A DNA stretch of 13,078 bases, from positions 1-13,078 of the forward strand of contig DTXA01000505.1 of NCBI GenBank assembly GCA_012962735.1, in the 5' to 3' direction. The position numbers and the translations under genes are program-made. Under the pieces are notes generated by a model, which was not told the origin of the DNA, searched no databases, and saw nothing but the letters and a program-made list of their open reading frames with translations. Positions 1-6,860 of this stretch are shown in pieces. This stretch comes from Candidatus Latescibacterota bacterium. Lineage in GTDB: Bacteria > Latescibacterota > 4484-107 > B68-G9. The first letter of the stretch is position 1, and every line of letters begins with the position of its first letter.

Positions 1-721
1 CCTGATCCAAACCGCCCGTCACAACGACCACCTCCTCCGGCAACCCCACCTCACGACAGATATCCCTCCTCACCCGCCCCACCACCTTGCCCGATTCCCG
101 TATCTGTGGGAGCAGCTCCTCGGAGATACCTAAAAACTCCAACATCTCCCCCCACCATCTTCTCCCCTTTATGTCGAAAAGTAGGGTGGAGGAGAGAAGA
201 GAGCCCTCGGCCACGAACCTTCCCGTCAATTTGTAGATCAGGTAATCCTCCACCAGGAGGTATTTGTAGACCTTTCTGAAGATCTGAGGCTCCCTCCTTT
301 TGATCCACAGGATCTTCGTAGCGGGCCATGTGGGCACCACGTCCGGCTGACCTGTGACCTCAAATGTCCTTCTCCTGTTGAACTCCTCCCTTATGATCTG
401 TGCCTCAGCCCCTGACCTGTTGTCAAGCCAGACTATAGCCCTCCTCAACGGCCTTCCCTCCCTATCAAGCGCTATCAGGGTTTCGCCCTGGGAGGAGATG
501 GCCATCGCCTTAAGAGGAGTCACATCCCCTTTCTGGCAGATCTCCTTCAGAACCACCTTACACACATCCCAGTATCTTTCAGCCTCAAGCTCGACCATAT
601 CGGGTCCGGGGGTGAGGAGGGTATATTCGTGAGAGGCTGAGGCCACCTCCCTGCCATCCTCGTCGAACAGGATGGCTTTGAAGGAAGTCGTCCCGACGTC
701 TAAACCCAGAAGATACGCCAT
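1..721 (-). CDS. FGGY-family sugar kinase (xylulokinase/fuculokinase-like), N-terminal part, cut by window edge
   Basis: Reading from the ATG at 721 there are 240 codons with no stop before the window edge, so the C-terminal half is missing. The N-terminus MAYLLGLDVGTTSFKAILFD is the phosphate-1/ATPase signature of FGGY carbohydrate kinases. About residues 95-103 read AIVWLDNRS, the usual sugar-side motif with W-x-D-x-R. Near residue 235 the piece ends in TGGLDQ, where the family has G-x-x-D and the catalytic base Asp. The family phosphorylates ketoses or polyols with ATP in the cytoplasm. The start lies 9 bases after the stop of the GH38 gene and has no clear Shine-Dalgarno, which suggests translational coupling. 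With an isomerase in the same cluster, the substrate is probably the ketose made by that enzyme, but which one (xylulose, fuculose, rhamnulose, fructose) cannot be read from this half. Confidence 0.9.
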   Translation of the reverse strand, partial: MAYLLGLDVGTTSFKAILFDEDGREVASASHEYTLLTPGPDMVELEAERYWDVCKVVLKEICQKGDVTPLKAMAISSQGETLIALDREGRPLRRAIVWLDNRSGAEAQIIREEFNRRRTFEVTGQPDVVPTWPATKILWIKRREPQIFRKVYKYLLVEDYLIYKLTGRFVAEGSLLSSTLLFDIKGRRWWGEMLEFLGISEELLPQIRESGKVVGRVRRDICREVGLPEEVVVVTGGLDQ

Positions 722-730
722 ATCACATCA

Positions 731-3130
731 TCACGCTTTCGGAGAGAACTTGATCGTCTTTATCTCATATGGGCTCATCTGAACCTTTAAGAGCTTACCT
801 TCAAACTCGATCTCACCTATCTCCCTCTCCATGAGATCGGCCTCAAAGGCGGAGTTTATCTCACATGGAAGCCTGATGGAGGCCTGGCACCCCTCACCGT
901 GAATCTCGTAGAGCCTCAGGACGAAGTCGTCCGAATCGTAGGCCCTCTTGAGAACCTCGACGATCACGTTATCCGGCTTGACATCAAGGAAGGAGAAGCT
1001 CGGTGGAAGCTCACCTGGATGACCATCCTCCACGAGCGTGATCAAGGGGCAGTTGAACTCATATCCCCTTCTCATAACACCCGCCTCCCTCCATCCCCCC
1101 GGATGCGGATAGAGGGAGTATCCGATCTGATGGACGCCCTCATCGGTGTTGTATGCCGGCTCTGTTGGGCTGCGGAGGAGGCTCATCCTGACCCTGCACC
1201 CCTCCACATCATGCCCGTATCTCCCGTTGTTGAGCAGTGCAACCCCGTATTCACGGCCGGAGAGGTCGACCCACCTCTGAGCGGGGTATTCAAGCCCATC
1301 CGCCGGACGGACGATGCTTCCGTAGGCGGTGTTGTAAGTCACCTCAGGGCCATCGAGGTTCAGTGGGAAGGCCACCTTTATCATCCAGTGGATGTCGTGC
1401 CACTCGATGGTTAGGTTGAAGTCCACACGATCTATCCCGGAATACAGGGTGATCTCCTGGATGAAGCTCGAGCTTCGGAACCTCCTCCTTATCCTCATCT
1501 TGGCTCTGACGGGACCCTCCTCGCATATCTCAATCGAGGGGTCGGATACTATATCCCGGGCTTTACCGGGAGGAGCGGCGATGGTATCGCTTCCCTTTAC
1601 GAACCTCCCCTCCGAATCGCCCTCATCCTCGATGGCGACGAGCAGGTTCCCCATGCCCGATAGAACCTCCCTGCCGTTTCTCCTGTCGAGGAGGCTTTTC
1701 AGGCAGCCCGTTTCCGGATCAAGCTCGAGGCTGAAGAACTCGTTTTGAACCCTCAGCCCATCAATTGAGAAGGGGGTGGGATGCTTCGCCCTCGCCCCTC
1801 TCACGATCCTATATGTTTTGTATCCGAGGGACGGAACCCTTTCGGCTATGAAGATGAACCTCACCAGTTGCTCGCCTCTCTCCTTCCGCCTTTCGACGAG
1901 CTGGATCGGAACGGCGTTGCCCTCCTCATCGAGGAGGAGGATCTCCTCCCCTTCGGGGAGGTGAAACTCGGCCTCTGCGATGTCCGTCCTCTCCCACGGG
2001 AGGGGGTTCACGACGATCAGCGCCGACCCCTCACCGGTGGTGTCGGCCCTTTTCAGGATGAGGGCCAGTGAATCGCCGAGCAGCCTCTCACCCGACTCCC
2101 TGATTATCTCGTAGAACCTGTGGGCATCCCTGCAGACGGGAGGTATGCCGCTTCCGCCGATGATATCGTGGAATTGGTTGAAGAGGAGCTTCTTCCACGA
2201 CTCGTATAGCTCCTCCGACGGATAAGGCTCACCGAAGAGGATGGAGGCTATGGAGCAGAACTTCTCCGTCGTTAAAAGCAGGTTTTCGCAGAGGCGGTTG
2301 TTCCTCTTTATCTCACCGCAGTTTGTCAGATCCCCCACAAGCTCGAATCCCAGCTCGTCGTTTAAGACCGGCAACTCGGGGTTTTGTGCCAACAGATCCT
2401 CCACGAAGTCGACGAACCTGCCGAACTTCACCTCCACCTCAGGCGAAACCCTTTCGGCGAACCTTTTGATCGCCTCTATCTCCTTAGGTGTGGGTCCTCC
2501 CCCGTGATCTCCTCTCCCTATCCTTATCATCGCCCTGTCAACCCCATATCGTTCCCTCAACTCCCCCAGGAGATCGATCCAGGATTGAGAGGGTTCTCCG
2601 TGGACGCGAGAGTTATATGCCAGCACCGTGGAGCCGTCGGGCGATCGCCACCAGAAGAGCCTCTCCCCTTTCATCCCCCTTTTAAACATGTATGAGTTCA
2701 TCCCGCACCTTTTGAGTATCTGTGGCAGCTGCCACGGATGGCTCCAGGCGTCCTCCTGCCATCCCGTTTTAACCTCAACCCCGAACCTCTCGAGGAAGTA
2801 TCTCTTTCCCATGACGCATTGGCGGACGATGGATTCCCCGCACGGCTCCCCTCCCTCGAACTCCACGTACATCCCGCCCACTATCTCCCAACGCCCCTCC
2901 TCCACATATCCCTTTATCCTCTCGAAAAGCTCCGGATAAACCTCCTCGACAGCCTGATAGAGGGGAACCTGGCTTTGGGAGAAGGTGTAGTCGGGGTATC
3001 TGTCCATGTTTTGAAGCGCCATCGAGAAGGTGGGTTTACAGCATCTGTGTATGGTCTCCGGATCGTATCTCCAGAGCCAGGCGACATCTATATGTGACTG
3101 AGGGACGACGTAGATAACGCCTCCTTCCAT
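731..3130 (-). CDS. Glycoside hydrolase family 38 protein (alpha-mannosidase type)
   Basis: The protein has 799 residues and no signal peptide, so it is predicted to be cytoplasmic. The GH38 catalytic core is visible: QSHIDVAWLW at residues 11-20 supplies zinc ligands H13 and D15. GWQEDAWSHPWQLPQIL at 123-139 carries the likely nucleophile and zinc ligand D127. GDHGGGPT at 208-215 is the usual glycine-rich loop, and NQFHDIIGGSGI at 318-329 supplies the last zinc ligand, H321. The middle and C-terminal beta domains (about 370-790) fit the family. Known members hydrolyse alpha-mannosides with retention. The nucleophile loop (DAW instead of the common D-x-F-G) and the ELGFELVGDLTN stretch near 259-270 are divergent, so the exact linkage is open. 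The ATG at 3130 is preceded by GGAGG with good spacing. It sits between the ceramidase-like gene and the FGGY kinase in what looks like one operon. Confidence 0.92.
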   Translation of the reverse strand: MEGGVIYVVPQSHIDVAWLWRYDPETIHRCCKPTFSMALQNMDRYPDYTFSQSQVPLYQAVEEVYPELFERIKGYVEEGRWEIVGGMYVEFEGGEPCGESIVRQCVMGKRYFLERFGVEVKTGWQEDAWSHPWQLPQILKRCGMNSYMFKRGMKGERLFWWRSPDGSTVLAYNSRVHGEPSQSWIDLLGELRERYGVDRAMIRIGRGDHGGGPTPKEIEAIKRFAERVSPEVEVKFGRFVDFVEDLLAQNPELPVLNDELGFELVGDLTNCGEIKRNNRLCENLLLTTEKFCSIASILFGEPYPSEELYESWKKLLFNQFHDIIGGSGIPPVCRDAHRFYEIIRESGERLLGDSLALILKRADTTGEGSALIVVNPLPWERTDIAEAEFHLPEGEEILLLDEEGNAVPIQLVERRKERGEQLVRFIFIAERVPSLGYKTYRIVRGARAKHPTPFSIDGLRVQNEFFSLELDPETGCLKSLLDRRNGREVLSGMGNLLVAIEDEGDSEGRFVKGSDTIAAPPGKARDIVSDPSIEICEEGPVRAKMRIRRRFRSSSFIQEITLYSGIDRVDFNLTIEWHDIHWMIKVAFPLNLDGPEVTYNTAYGSIVRPADGLEYPAQRWVDLSGREYGVALLNNGRYGHDVEGCRVRMSLLRSPTEPAYNTDEGVHQIGYSLYPHPGGWREAGVMRRGYEFNCPLITLVEDGHPGELPPSFSFLDVKPDNVIVEVLKRAYDSDDFVLRLYEIHGEGCQASIRLPCEINSAFEADLMEREIGEIEFEGKLLKVQMSPYEIKTIKFSPKA

Positions 3131-3197
3131 TTTGAACCTCCTTCGCTTTTATCTCCGTAACAAGCCGATCCCCCACAGCCCGTCCGGCGTTAGCACT

Positions 3198-4472
3198 TCA
3201 ACGTTCCAACCTCCTTAGAAGCCCAACTGCCTCATCAACCATCCTCTCGCCCGTCCCCCTTTCGACGAAGCTGTGGAATCCGGTCCAAACTTGGTATCCC
3301 CCCAGATCAAATCCCTCCTCGTCGGGGATATACCCTATATAATCGTTCGCCAGCTCGACGATATAGGTGTGGCGGAACGGCGATCGGCGCTTTATCTCCA
3401 CTCCGAGCGATGTGAAAAGCTCCCCTGGCACCCCGACGAGCGCCACATCTCCGATCATCATCACCTGAAGCCATGTCCTTCGGGTTTCGCCTTGAAGTGG
3501 TGCGAGCTCCCCTCTCATCCTCCTGAACACCTCTATCGTCGGCTTGGGATCTCCCCCCAGCCTTTTCCTGCAGTAGTATGAGACTGCCCTCTCCTCAGCC
3601 TCCTCGTCGAACCACCTCACGCTGTATTCGAACTCCTCTTTGACCGATTCGAGCCTTTTCACCTCCATCCTCTGAGCCTTTGAGAGCGCCTCTTTAACGG
3701 CCTCCTTTATCCTGAGGATCATCTCATCGGTTGGGAGGGTCAGGTTATGTGTTGATCCGGCCGCTCCCAGGAGGAAGATAACAGTTCCTCCGAGCTCCCC
3801 CTCGAGCTCCTGTGCCGCGAGGCCATAAAACCCCGGCGAGCGGACGTTGCCGTGGAGTGTGCCGATGTTATGTGTGGAGTGGTTGAAAAGAAGCGCCTCA
3901 AGGGTATCATCCGGCTTTTTAAATGCCAGGACGGGAAGCTCCGGATCGAAAGGCCCCGTCGGCCTCAGGGCATCGTCCCTCGGCCCGACCCAGTAGACCG
4001 TGCCATCGCTCAGGAGAAGACGGCTGTTTCGGCCCACCGTGCACTCCTGACCGAGTCGGAAGTGTAGCTCGACGTTTTGATCGGATTTGAGCTTTTCGTC
4101 GGCCTCCCGAACGGCTTTGAGGATAGCCTCTTTCAATCTATCGCAGAAGATCTCATCCCTATCGTATCCGTGTATCCTGACGGTTGATGGGGCGTGATGG
4201 GTGTGTGTGGCTGAGATGAGGATGTTCCGGAAGGGTATGCCGCACTCCGATTCGATCCTTTTGGCCACCTCGTCCGCTATATCCCTTTTGAACATCAAAA
4301 CATCGCATGAGAGTATACAGAGTTTCTTCCCTCCTCCTTCTACGAGGAGGGCCGATGCCCTGAGTTTCCCCTCCTGACCGTGGGCGAAGTGTGGGTGGAT
4401 TCCGCCTGCGATGACCATCGAATCGTCGCCCGCCATCTCGGCCGAACAGGCGGCGGCTTTTATCTTCATCAT
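3198..4472 (-). CDS. Neutral/alkaline ceramidase-fold protein (cytoplasmic, substrate unknown)
   Basis: The 424-residue protein matches the N-terminal domain of neutral/alkaline non-lysosomal ceramidases. ISATHTHHAP at residues 86-95 corresponds to the zinc-binding A-T-H-T-H-S-G-P motif. FNHSTHNIGT at 196-205 offers the second His, VPGELFTSLG at 348-357 gives Glu351, and NDYIGYIP at 376-383 gives the Tyr, so all four usual zinc ligands seem present. True secreted ceramidases are about 650 residues and carry a signal peptide and a C-terminal Ig-like domain. Both are absent here, so this is a short intracellular version. Such short forms are frequent in Planctomycetes- and Poribacteria-like genomes beside carbohydrate genes, and an amide or ester on a sugar is as likely a substrate as ceramide (inference). 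AGGAGG lies 5 bases upstream of the ATG at 4472; a second ATG follows at once, at 4469. The gap to the GH38 start is 67 bases. Confidence 0.82.
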   Translation of the reverse strand: MMKIKAAACSAEMAGDDSMVIAGGIHPHFAHGQEGKLRASALLVEGGGKKLCILSCDVLMFKRDIADEVAKRIESECGIPFRNILISATHTHHAPSTVRIHGYDRDEIFCDRLKEAILKAVREADEKLKSDQNVELHFRLGQECTVGRNSRLLLSDGTVYWVGPRDDALRPTGPFDPELPVLAFKKPDDTLEALLFNHSTHNIGTLHGNVRSPGFYGLAAQELEGELGGTVIFLLGAAGSTHNLTLPTDEMILRIKEAVKEALSKAQRMEVKRLESVKEEFEYSVRWFDEEAEERAVSYYCRKRLGGDPKPTIEVFRRMRGELAPLQGETRRTWLQVMMIGDVALVGVPGELFTSLGVEIKRRSPFRHTYIVELANDYIGYIPDEEGFDLGGYQVWTGFHSFVERGTGERMVDEAVGLLRRLER

Positions 4473-4499
4473 CTCATCCTCCTGAACCTCACCGTTTGA

Positions 4500-4595
4500 T
4501 CAAACCTCCTCCACCTCAATCCATCTTCCTTCCTTGGATGAGAGATACGCTCCCTCCATTACAGGGCGAGAAAGAACCCCGGCGCCCTTATCCCT
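4500..4595 (-). pseudogene. C-terminal tail remnant, resembling a Gfo/Idh/MocA oxidoreductase
   Basis: This short open stretch follows an in-frame stop just above 4595 and ends at the TGA at 4500-4502. Its end reads EGAYLSSKEGRWIEVEEV. Sugar dehydrogenases of the Gfo/Idh/MocA family commonly end in a helix with A-x-Y-x-S-S-x-x-G-R-x-V-x-L, which this matches well. No Rossmann domain or catalytic domain is present upstream, since that space is taken by an aminotransferase fragment in another frame. I read it as the surviving 3' end of a deleted oxidoreductase gene. The internal ATG at 4559 has no convincing ribosome binding site, so a real 19-residue peptide is unlikely. The match is short, so confidence is moderate. 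Confidence 0.45.
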
Positions 4596-4813
4596 TTATC
4601 CGGCGACATGAAGGCGAGGCTCAGCGAACCCAACGTTTTGCCGTGGAAATCCCTCCAGAAGGAGATGAACTCGAGCTTACCCGTCACAGCCCTACACGCC
4701 CTCAACCCGGCCTCGACCGCCACCGTGCCGTCGGAGTAAAGCTGTATCCCGTTCAGTCCCCCAGGCGTTATCTCCGAAAGCTTCTCAAGGAGTTTGAACT
4801 TGACCTCAGTTGT
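4559..4813 (-). pseudogene. Class III PLP aminotransferase remnant (internal segment)
   Basis: About 84 codons read TEVKFKLLEKLSEITPGGLN, then a D-G-T-x-A-V-E-A-G-L-R-A-x-R segment (residues equivalent to the S-G-T-E-A-V-E PLP-phosphate loop) and FHGKTLGSLSLAF. These are hallmark stretches of class III (ornithine/GABA-type) aminotransferases. The frame stops at the TAA at 4559-4561, shortly after an A-P-G-F-F-L-A stretch. The roughly 300 residues that hold the PLP lysine and the C-terminal domain are absent, and so is the normal N-terminal domain. The frame is also not entered from a plausible start: the only ATG (4855) gives 14 codons that are a shadow of another frame. It is a broken gene between the isomerase and the ceramidase-like gene, in the same orientation. 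Confidence 0.7.
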
Positions 4814-4877
4814 GAATCGGTATCGAGTCCGGATCGACCCATGCCCAGTTCTCATCGTAGGGGATATCGAAATACAT
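4806..4877 (-). pseudogene. Short leader ORF of 23 codons, probably a 5' remnant joined to the aminotransferase piece
   Basis: ATG at 4877 follows a purine-rich GGGGGAG ribosome-binding-like stretch directly after the stop of the isomerase gene. It opens 23 codons ending at TGA 4806-4808, starting MYFDIPYDENWAWV. The composition (aromatic, acidic, proline) looks protein-like. It runs directly into the aminotransferase frame if one base is shifted near 4812. It may be the former start of that gene after decay, the start of another lost gene, or a spurious ORF. I do not recognise the sequence. Confidence 0.35.
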
Positions 4878-4891
4878 CTCTCCCCCTTCCC

Positions 4892-6226
4892 TCAGGAGAT
4901 CACCTTCCTCACTCCGAGCAGATCACACAGCTCCTCAAGTTCCCTCCTCACATCCCCGTAGACAACGGCGTAATGCTGGCTGAAGAGGTTTCCGATGAAA
5001 TCGTCGGCGTCGCCGTCCAGGACGACCTTCATCCCGGCATAAGGGGGACATCCTATCTCGTGAAACGGCGGAGGGGCGGAGGCGAAACCCGTCGCTATGT
5101 GCATCTTGTAGCCCTCCTTATCTGAGGCGAGGCGGGCCAACGTCACCTCCCCCTCCCTATAAGGCGACATGTTCAAAAGCCCCTCATATAAGGCCGTATG
5201 CCTCGACACCTTCGGCCTGCCCTGAGCGAGGGAAAGGGGGGCGAATCCGCATGCGGCCAGTATTATCCCGTTGTCCTCCAAAATATCGTGGACGTCCCCG
5301 TAACCTGTCACCCCGCCGCCTGTAAGGTGATGTAGGATCAGCTGGGAGAGGATAAGCGGCACATCCCCCTCACATGAGCACGGAATCTCATCGCCAAGCA
5401 GGGAGAGTGGAATGCACGGAGCCACCCCGTATTCCCTGGAGAGCTCATACTGGCATTTGACCGTCAAGGCGTCCAGCTTGTTCTCATCGGCGAGCGATTT
5501 AAGAGCTAGATAGAGCTTCATCACGAGCGCTATATCCTCATCCTTCACCGCATCATCAAGCTCCCATTCTGCCCTCGCCCTCTTCACAAGCTCCCTCACC
5601 TCATCCCCTTTAGCGCCTTCCGCATTTCTCACTATCAGGTATTGGTCGAGATGAACTATCTCCGGGCCCACCATCCTTCTGACCTTTGTGTGGTCAAAAG
5701 CTCCCGTATACATCCCCATCGAGAGATATCCGAAAAGGCCGACCCTCGACCTTTGAAGGGATCGGAGGGCCCTTGCGACCTTGGCGTAGGAGCTTATCCC
5801 CTCCCTCACCCCTTTCGAGTCTGGCATCCCATAGACGAACTTGAATTTGGCTCCCATCTCCTCCAACGTCTCCCTCAGCACACCTGCCGCCGGCATGGCT
5901 CCCAACGTCACGCGCGTCCCCTCCTCCATGTAGGTGGTGTGGCTCCAAAGCAGTATCGGGCGGTGAAACCACCCCCTCAACGTAGCCACGAAGTTCGGCG
6001 CCTCGACCCATGTGACGAGGAGGGCTATTATGAGGTCGAACTCGCTCTCCCGGATCTCCCTTATTACGGGTTGGACGTCCTCCATGCTGATCACTGCCCT
6101 GGTGGTTTTGAGATCAACCTCCAGATCCTTTAACATCCCTTCGGATTCGGATATGAACCTCTCAACGAGATCCCGAGGATAATCCGGATATCCAAATGGG
6201 ACAAGGATGATTTTGACTTTCTCCAT
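4892..6226 (-). CDS. L-fucose/L-arabinose isomerase-family protein
   Basis: The 444-residue protein has the layout of the L-fucose isomerase-like family. An N-terminal Rossmann-like half (residues 1-150) contains LLVTWVEAPNFVATLRGW at 69-86. A middle half carries CEGDVPLILS at 285-294 and a glycine-rich GYGDVHDI at 308-315. The C-terminal part ends with QHYAVVYGDVREL-like residues at 417-430. By analogy with FucI and AraA, Glu286, Asp311 and His418 are good candidates for the divalent-metal site that interconverts aldose and ketose. There is no signal peptide, so it is cytoplasmic. AGGGAGAAG lies just upstream of the ATG at 6226. The gene begins 10 bases after the stop of the decayed LamG gene and heads the intact part of the minus-strand cluster. 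The sugar could be fucose, arabinose or another aldose; the neighbouring FGGY kinase is the natural next step. Confidence 0.83.
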   Translation of the reverse strand: MEKVKIILVPFGYPDYPRDLVERFISESEGMLKDLEVDLKTTRAVISMEDVQPVIREIRESEFDLIIALLVTWVEAPNFVATLRGWFHRPILLWSHTTYMEEGTRVTLGAMPAAGVLRETLEEMGAKFKFVYGMPDSKGVREGISSYAKVARALRSLQRSRVGLFGYLSMGMYTGAFDHTKVRRMVGPEIVHLDQYLIVRNAEGAKGDEVRELVKRARAEWELDDAVKDEDIALVMKLYLALKSLADENKLDALTVKCQYELSREYGVAPCIPLSLLGDEIPCSCEGDVPLILSQLILHHLTGGGVTGYGDVHDILEDNGIILAACGFAPLSLAQGRPKVSRHTALYEGLLNMSPYREGEVTLARLASDKEGYKMHIATGFASAPPPFHEIGCPPYAGMKVVLDGDADDFIGNLFSQHYAVVYGDVRRELEELCDLLGVRKVIS

Positions 6227-6236
6227 CTTCTCCCTC

Positions 6237-6765
6237 TCATCTCAGTTTGATCTCACCCCATGTCAGACTCAACTTCCCCTCAGGTTCCACGTCCATGAGG
6301 GAGGCGAGGCCCTTCGTCATCAGCGACCTTATCTCATCCTCGCTTAAAGCCTTATCGAAGATAGCGACCTCATCCATAACCCCTATCGTCTCCCCGTCGA
6401 ACGTCCCCGCTATGTGATACCACTTGCCCGTCTTGAGGGAGGTTGAGCCTTTGGCGGGGTTTTTCCAATTCTCAGAGGGATTTGCTATATAGAAACCGGC
6501 TTTATCGCCGATGAGCGCCGGCTCATATACGGCCTCCTTCTTCAGGATCATCCTCAGCCCTCCCAGTTCCTCCGGTTTTATCCGTGCCATCACGGTTATG
6601 GCATCCTCGAGGTCAAGGACATCGCTATCGGGGACGGTGATATAATCGCCCCCTTTCCTTCCCATATCGAAGTATAACGTTTACCGAATTTGCCGTCAAC
6701 CCACAGAAAGGGATTTTCAATAACGCACATGTTATCGCTGAGTCTCCGGCCTCCGATCCCACCAT
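6237..6765 (-). pseudogene. Frameshifted and internally deleted LamG/concanavalin A-like lectin domain remnant
   Basis: The longest open part (ATG 6665 to stop 6237, 142 codons) is a LamG_3-type domain: GDYITVPDSDVLDL at residues 6-19, TGKWYHIAGTFDGE at 79-92, DEVAIFDKALSEDEIRSLM at 98-116 and an EGKLSLTWGEIK tail. Between GETI and GVMDEV (near nt 6383) the usual 30-40 residue strand region with Y-V-D-G is missing. Upstream of 6665 the domain continues in other frames: ENPFLWVDGKFGK is read at about 6718-6680, then the frame slips into TLYFD just before 6665. A further upstream piece, GSEAGDSA (6759-6736), lies in yet another frame. No signal peptide remains. In intact relatives this domain is an extracellular sugar-binding module of larger surface proteins. 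I see no reason to think this copy makes a functional product. Confidence 0.72.
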
Positions 6766-6800
6766 GATATTAAAGCTCTCGCCATTCGCTCGTCTTTAGG

Positions 6801-6829
6801 TTGATTTAAGCCCGATTTTGTGTTATTAT
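6801..6829 (+). promoter_or_regulatory. Sigma70-like promoter for the chelatase/uptake operon
   Basis: TTGATT at 6801-6806 (four of six with TTGACA) and TATTAT at 6824-6829 (five of six with TATAAT) are separated by 17 bases. This is in an AT-rich patch just before the first plus-strand gene. Transcription would start near 6836, leaving a 5' leader of about 25 bases. The -10 box lies inside the inverted repeat. The leader is too short for a cobalamin riboswitch. Confidence 0.55.
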
Positions 6830-6849
6830 TTTTATTAAAATAACACAAA
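6817..6849. promoter_or_regulatory. Perfect inverted repeat, likely repressor operator
   Basis: The arms TTTGTGTTATT (6817-6827) and AATAACACAAA (6839-6849) are exact reverse complements, 11 bases each, around an 11-base AT-rich spacer. The repeat covers the putative -10 box and start site and ends one base before the Shine-Dalgarno, the classic place for a repressor. The core half-sites GTGTTAT and ATAACAC, 13 bases apart, resemble the GTGTTAC-type half-sites I recall for nickel regulator NikR in delta-proteobacteria. That likeness is from memory. As RNA the full hairpin would not form, since most of the left arm is upstream of the predicted start. Confidence 0.6.
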
Positions 6850-6860
6850 CGGAGGCGTGG

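Noticed and set aside
51..329. 92-codon minus-strand open frame near the left edge
   Set aside because: It is an alternative frame of the FGGY kinase, whose real frame is open to the window edge and carries the family motifs.
899..1414. 171-codon plus-strand open frame inside the GH38 gene
   Set aside because: Antisense to a well-supported conserved gene, no ribosome binding site and no known motif.
3131..3197. Terminator-like inverted repeat between the ceramidase-like and GH38 genes
   Set aside because: Only very short stems can be drawn and there is no T-tract; the genes are probably co-transcribed.
6836..6860. Possible cobalamin riboswitch before the uptake operon
   Set aside because: The predicted leader is only about 25 bases and shows no B12-box-like conserved sequence; upstream sequence is LamG remnant.
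6800..6860. Divergent promoter for the minus-strand cluster within the same AT-rich patch
   Set aside because: Only poor -35/-10 matches (such as TTGTGT) were found on the minus strand, so I could not support a specific site even though one is expected nearby.
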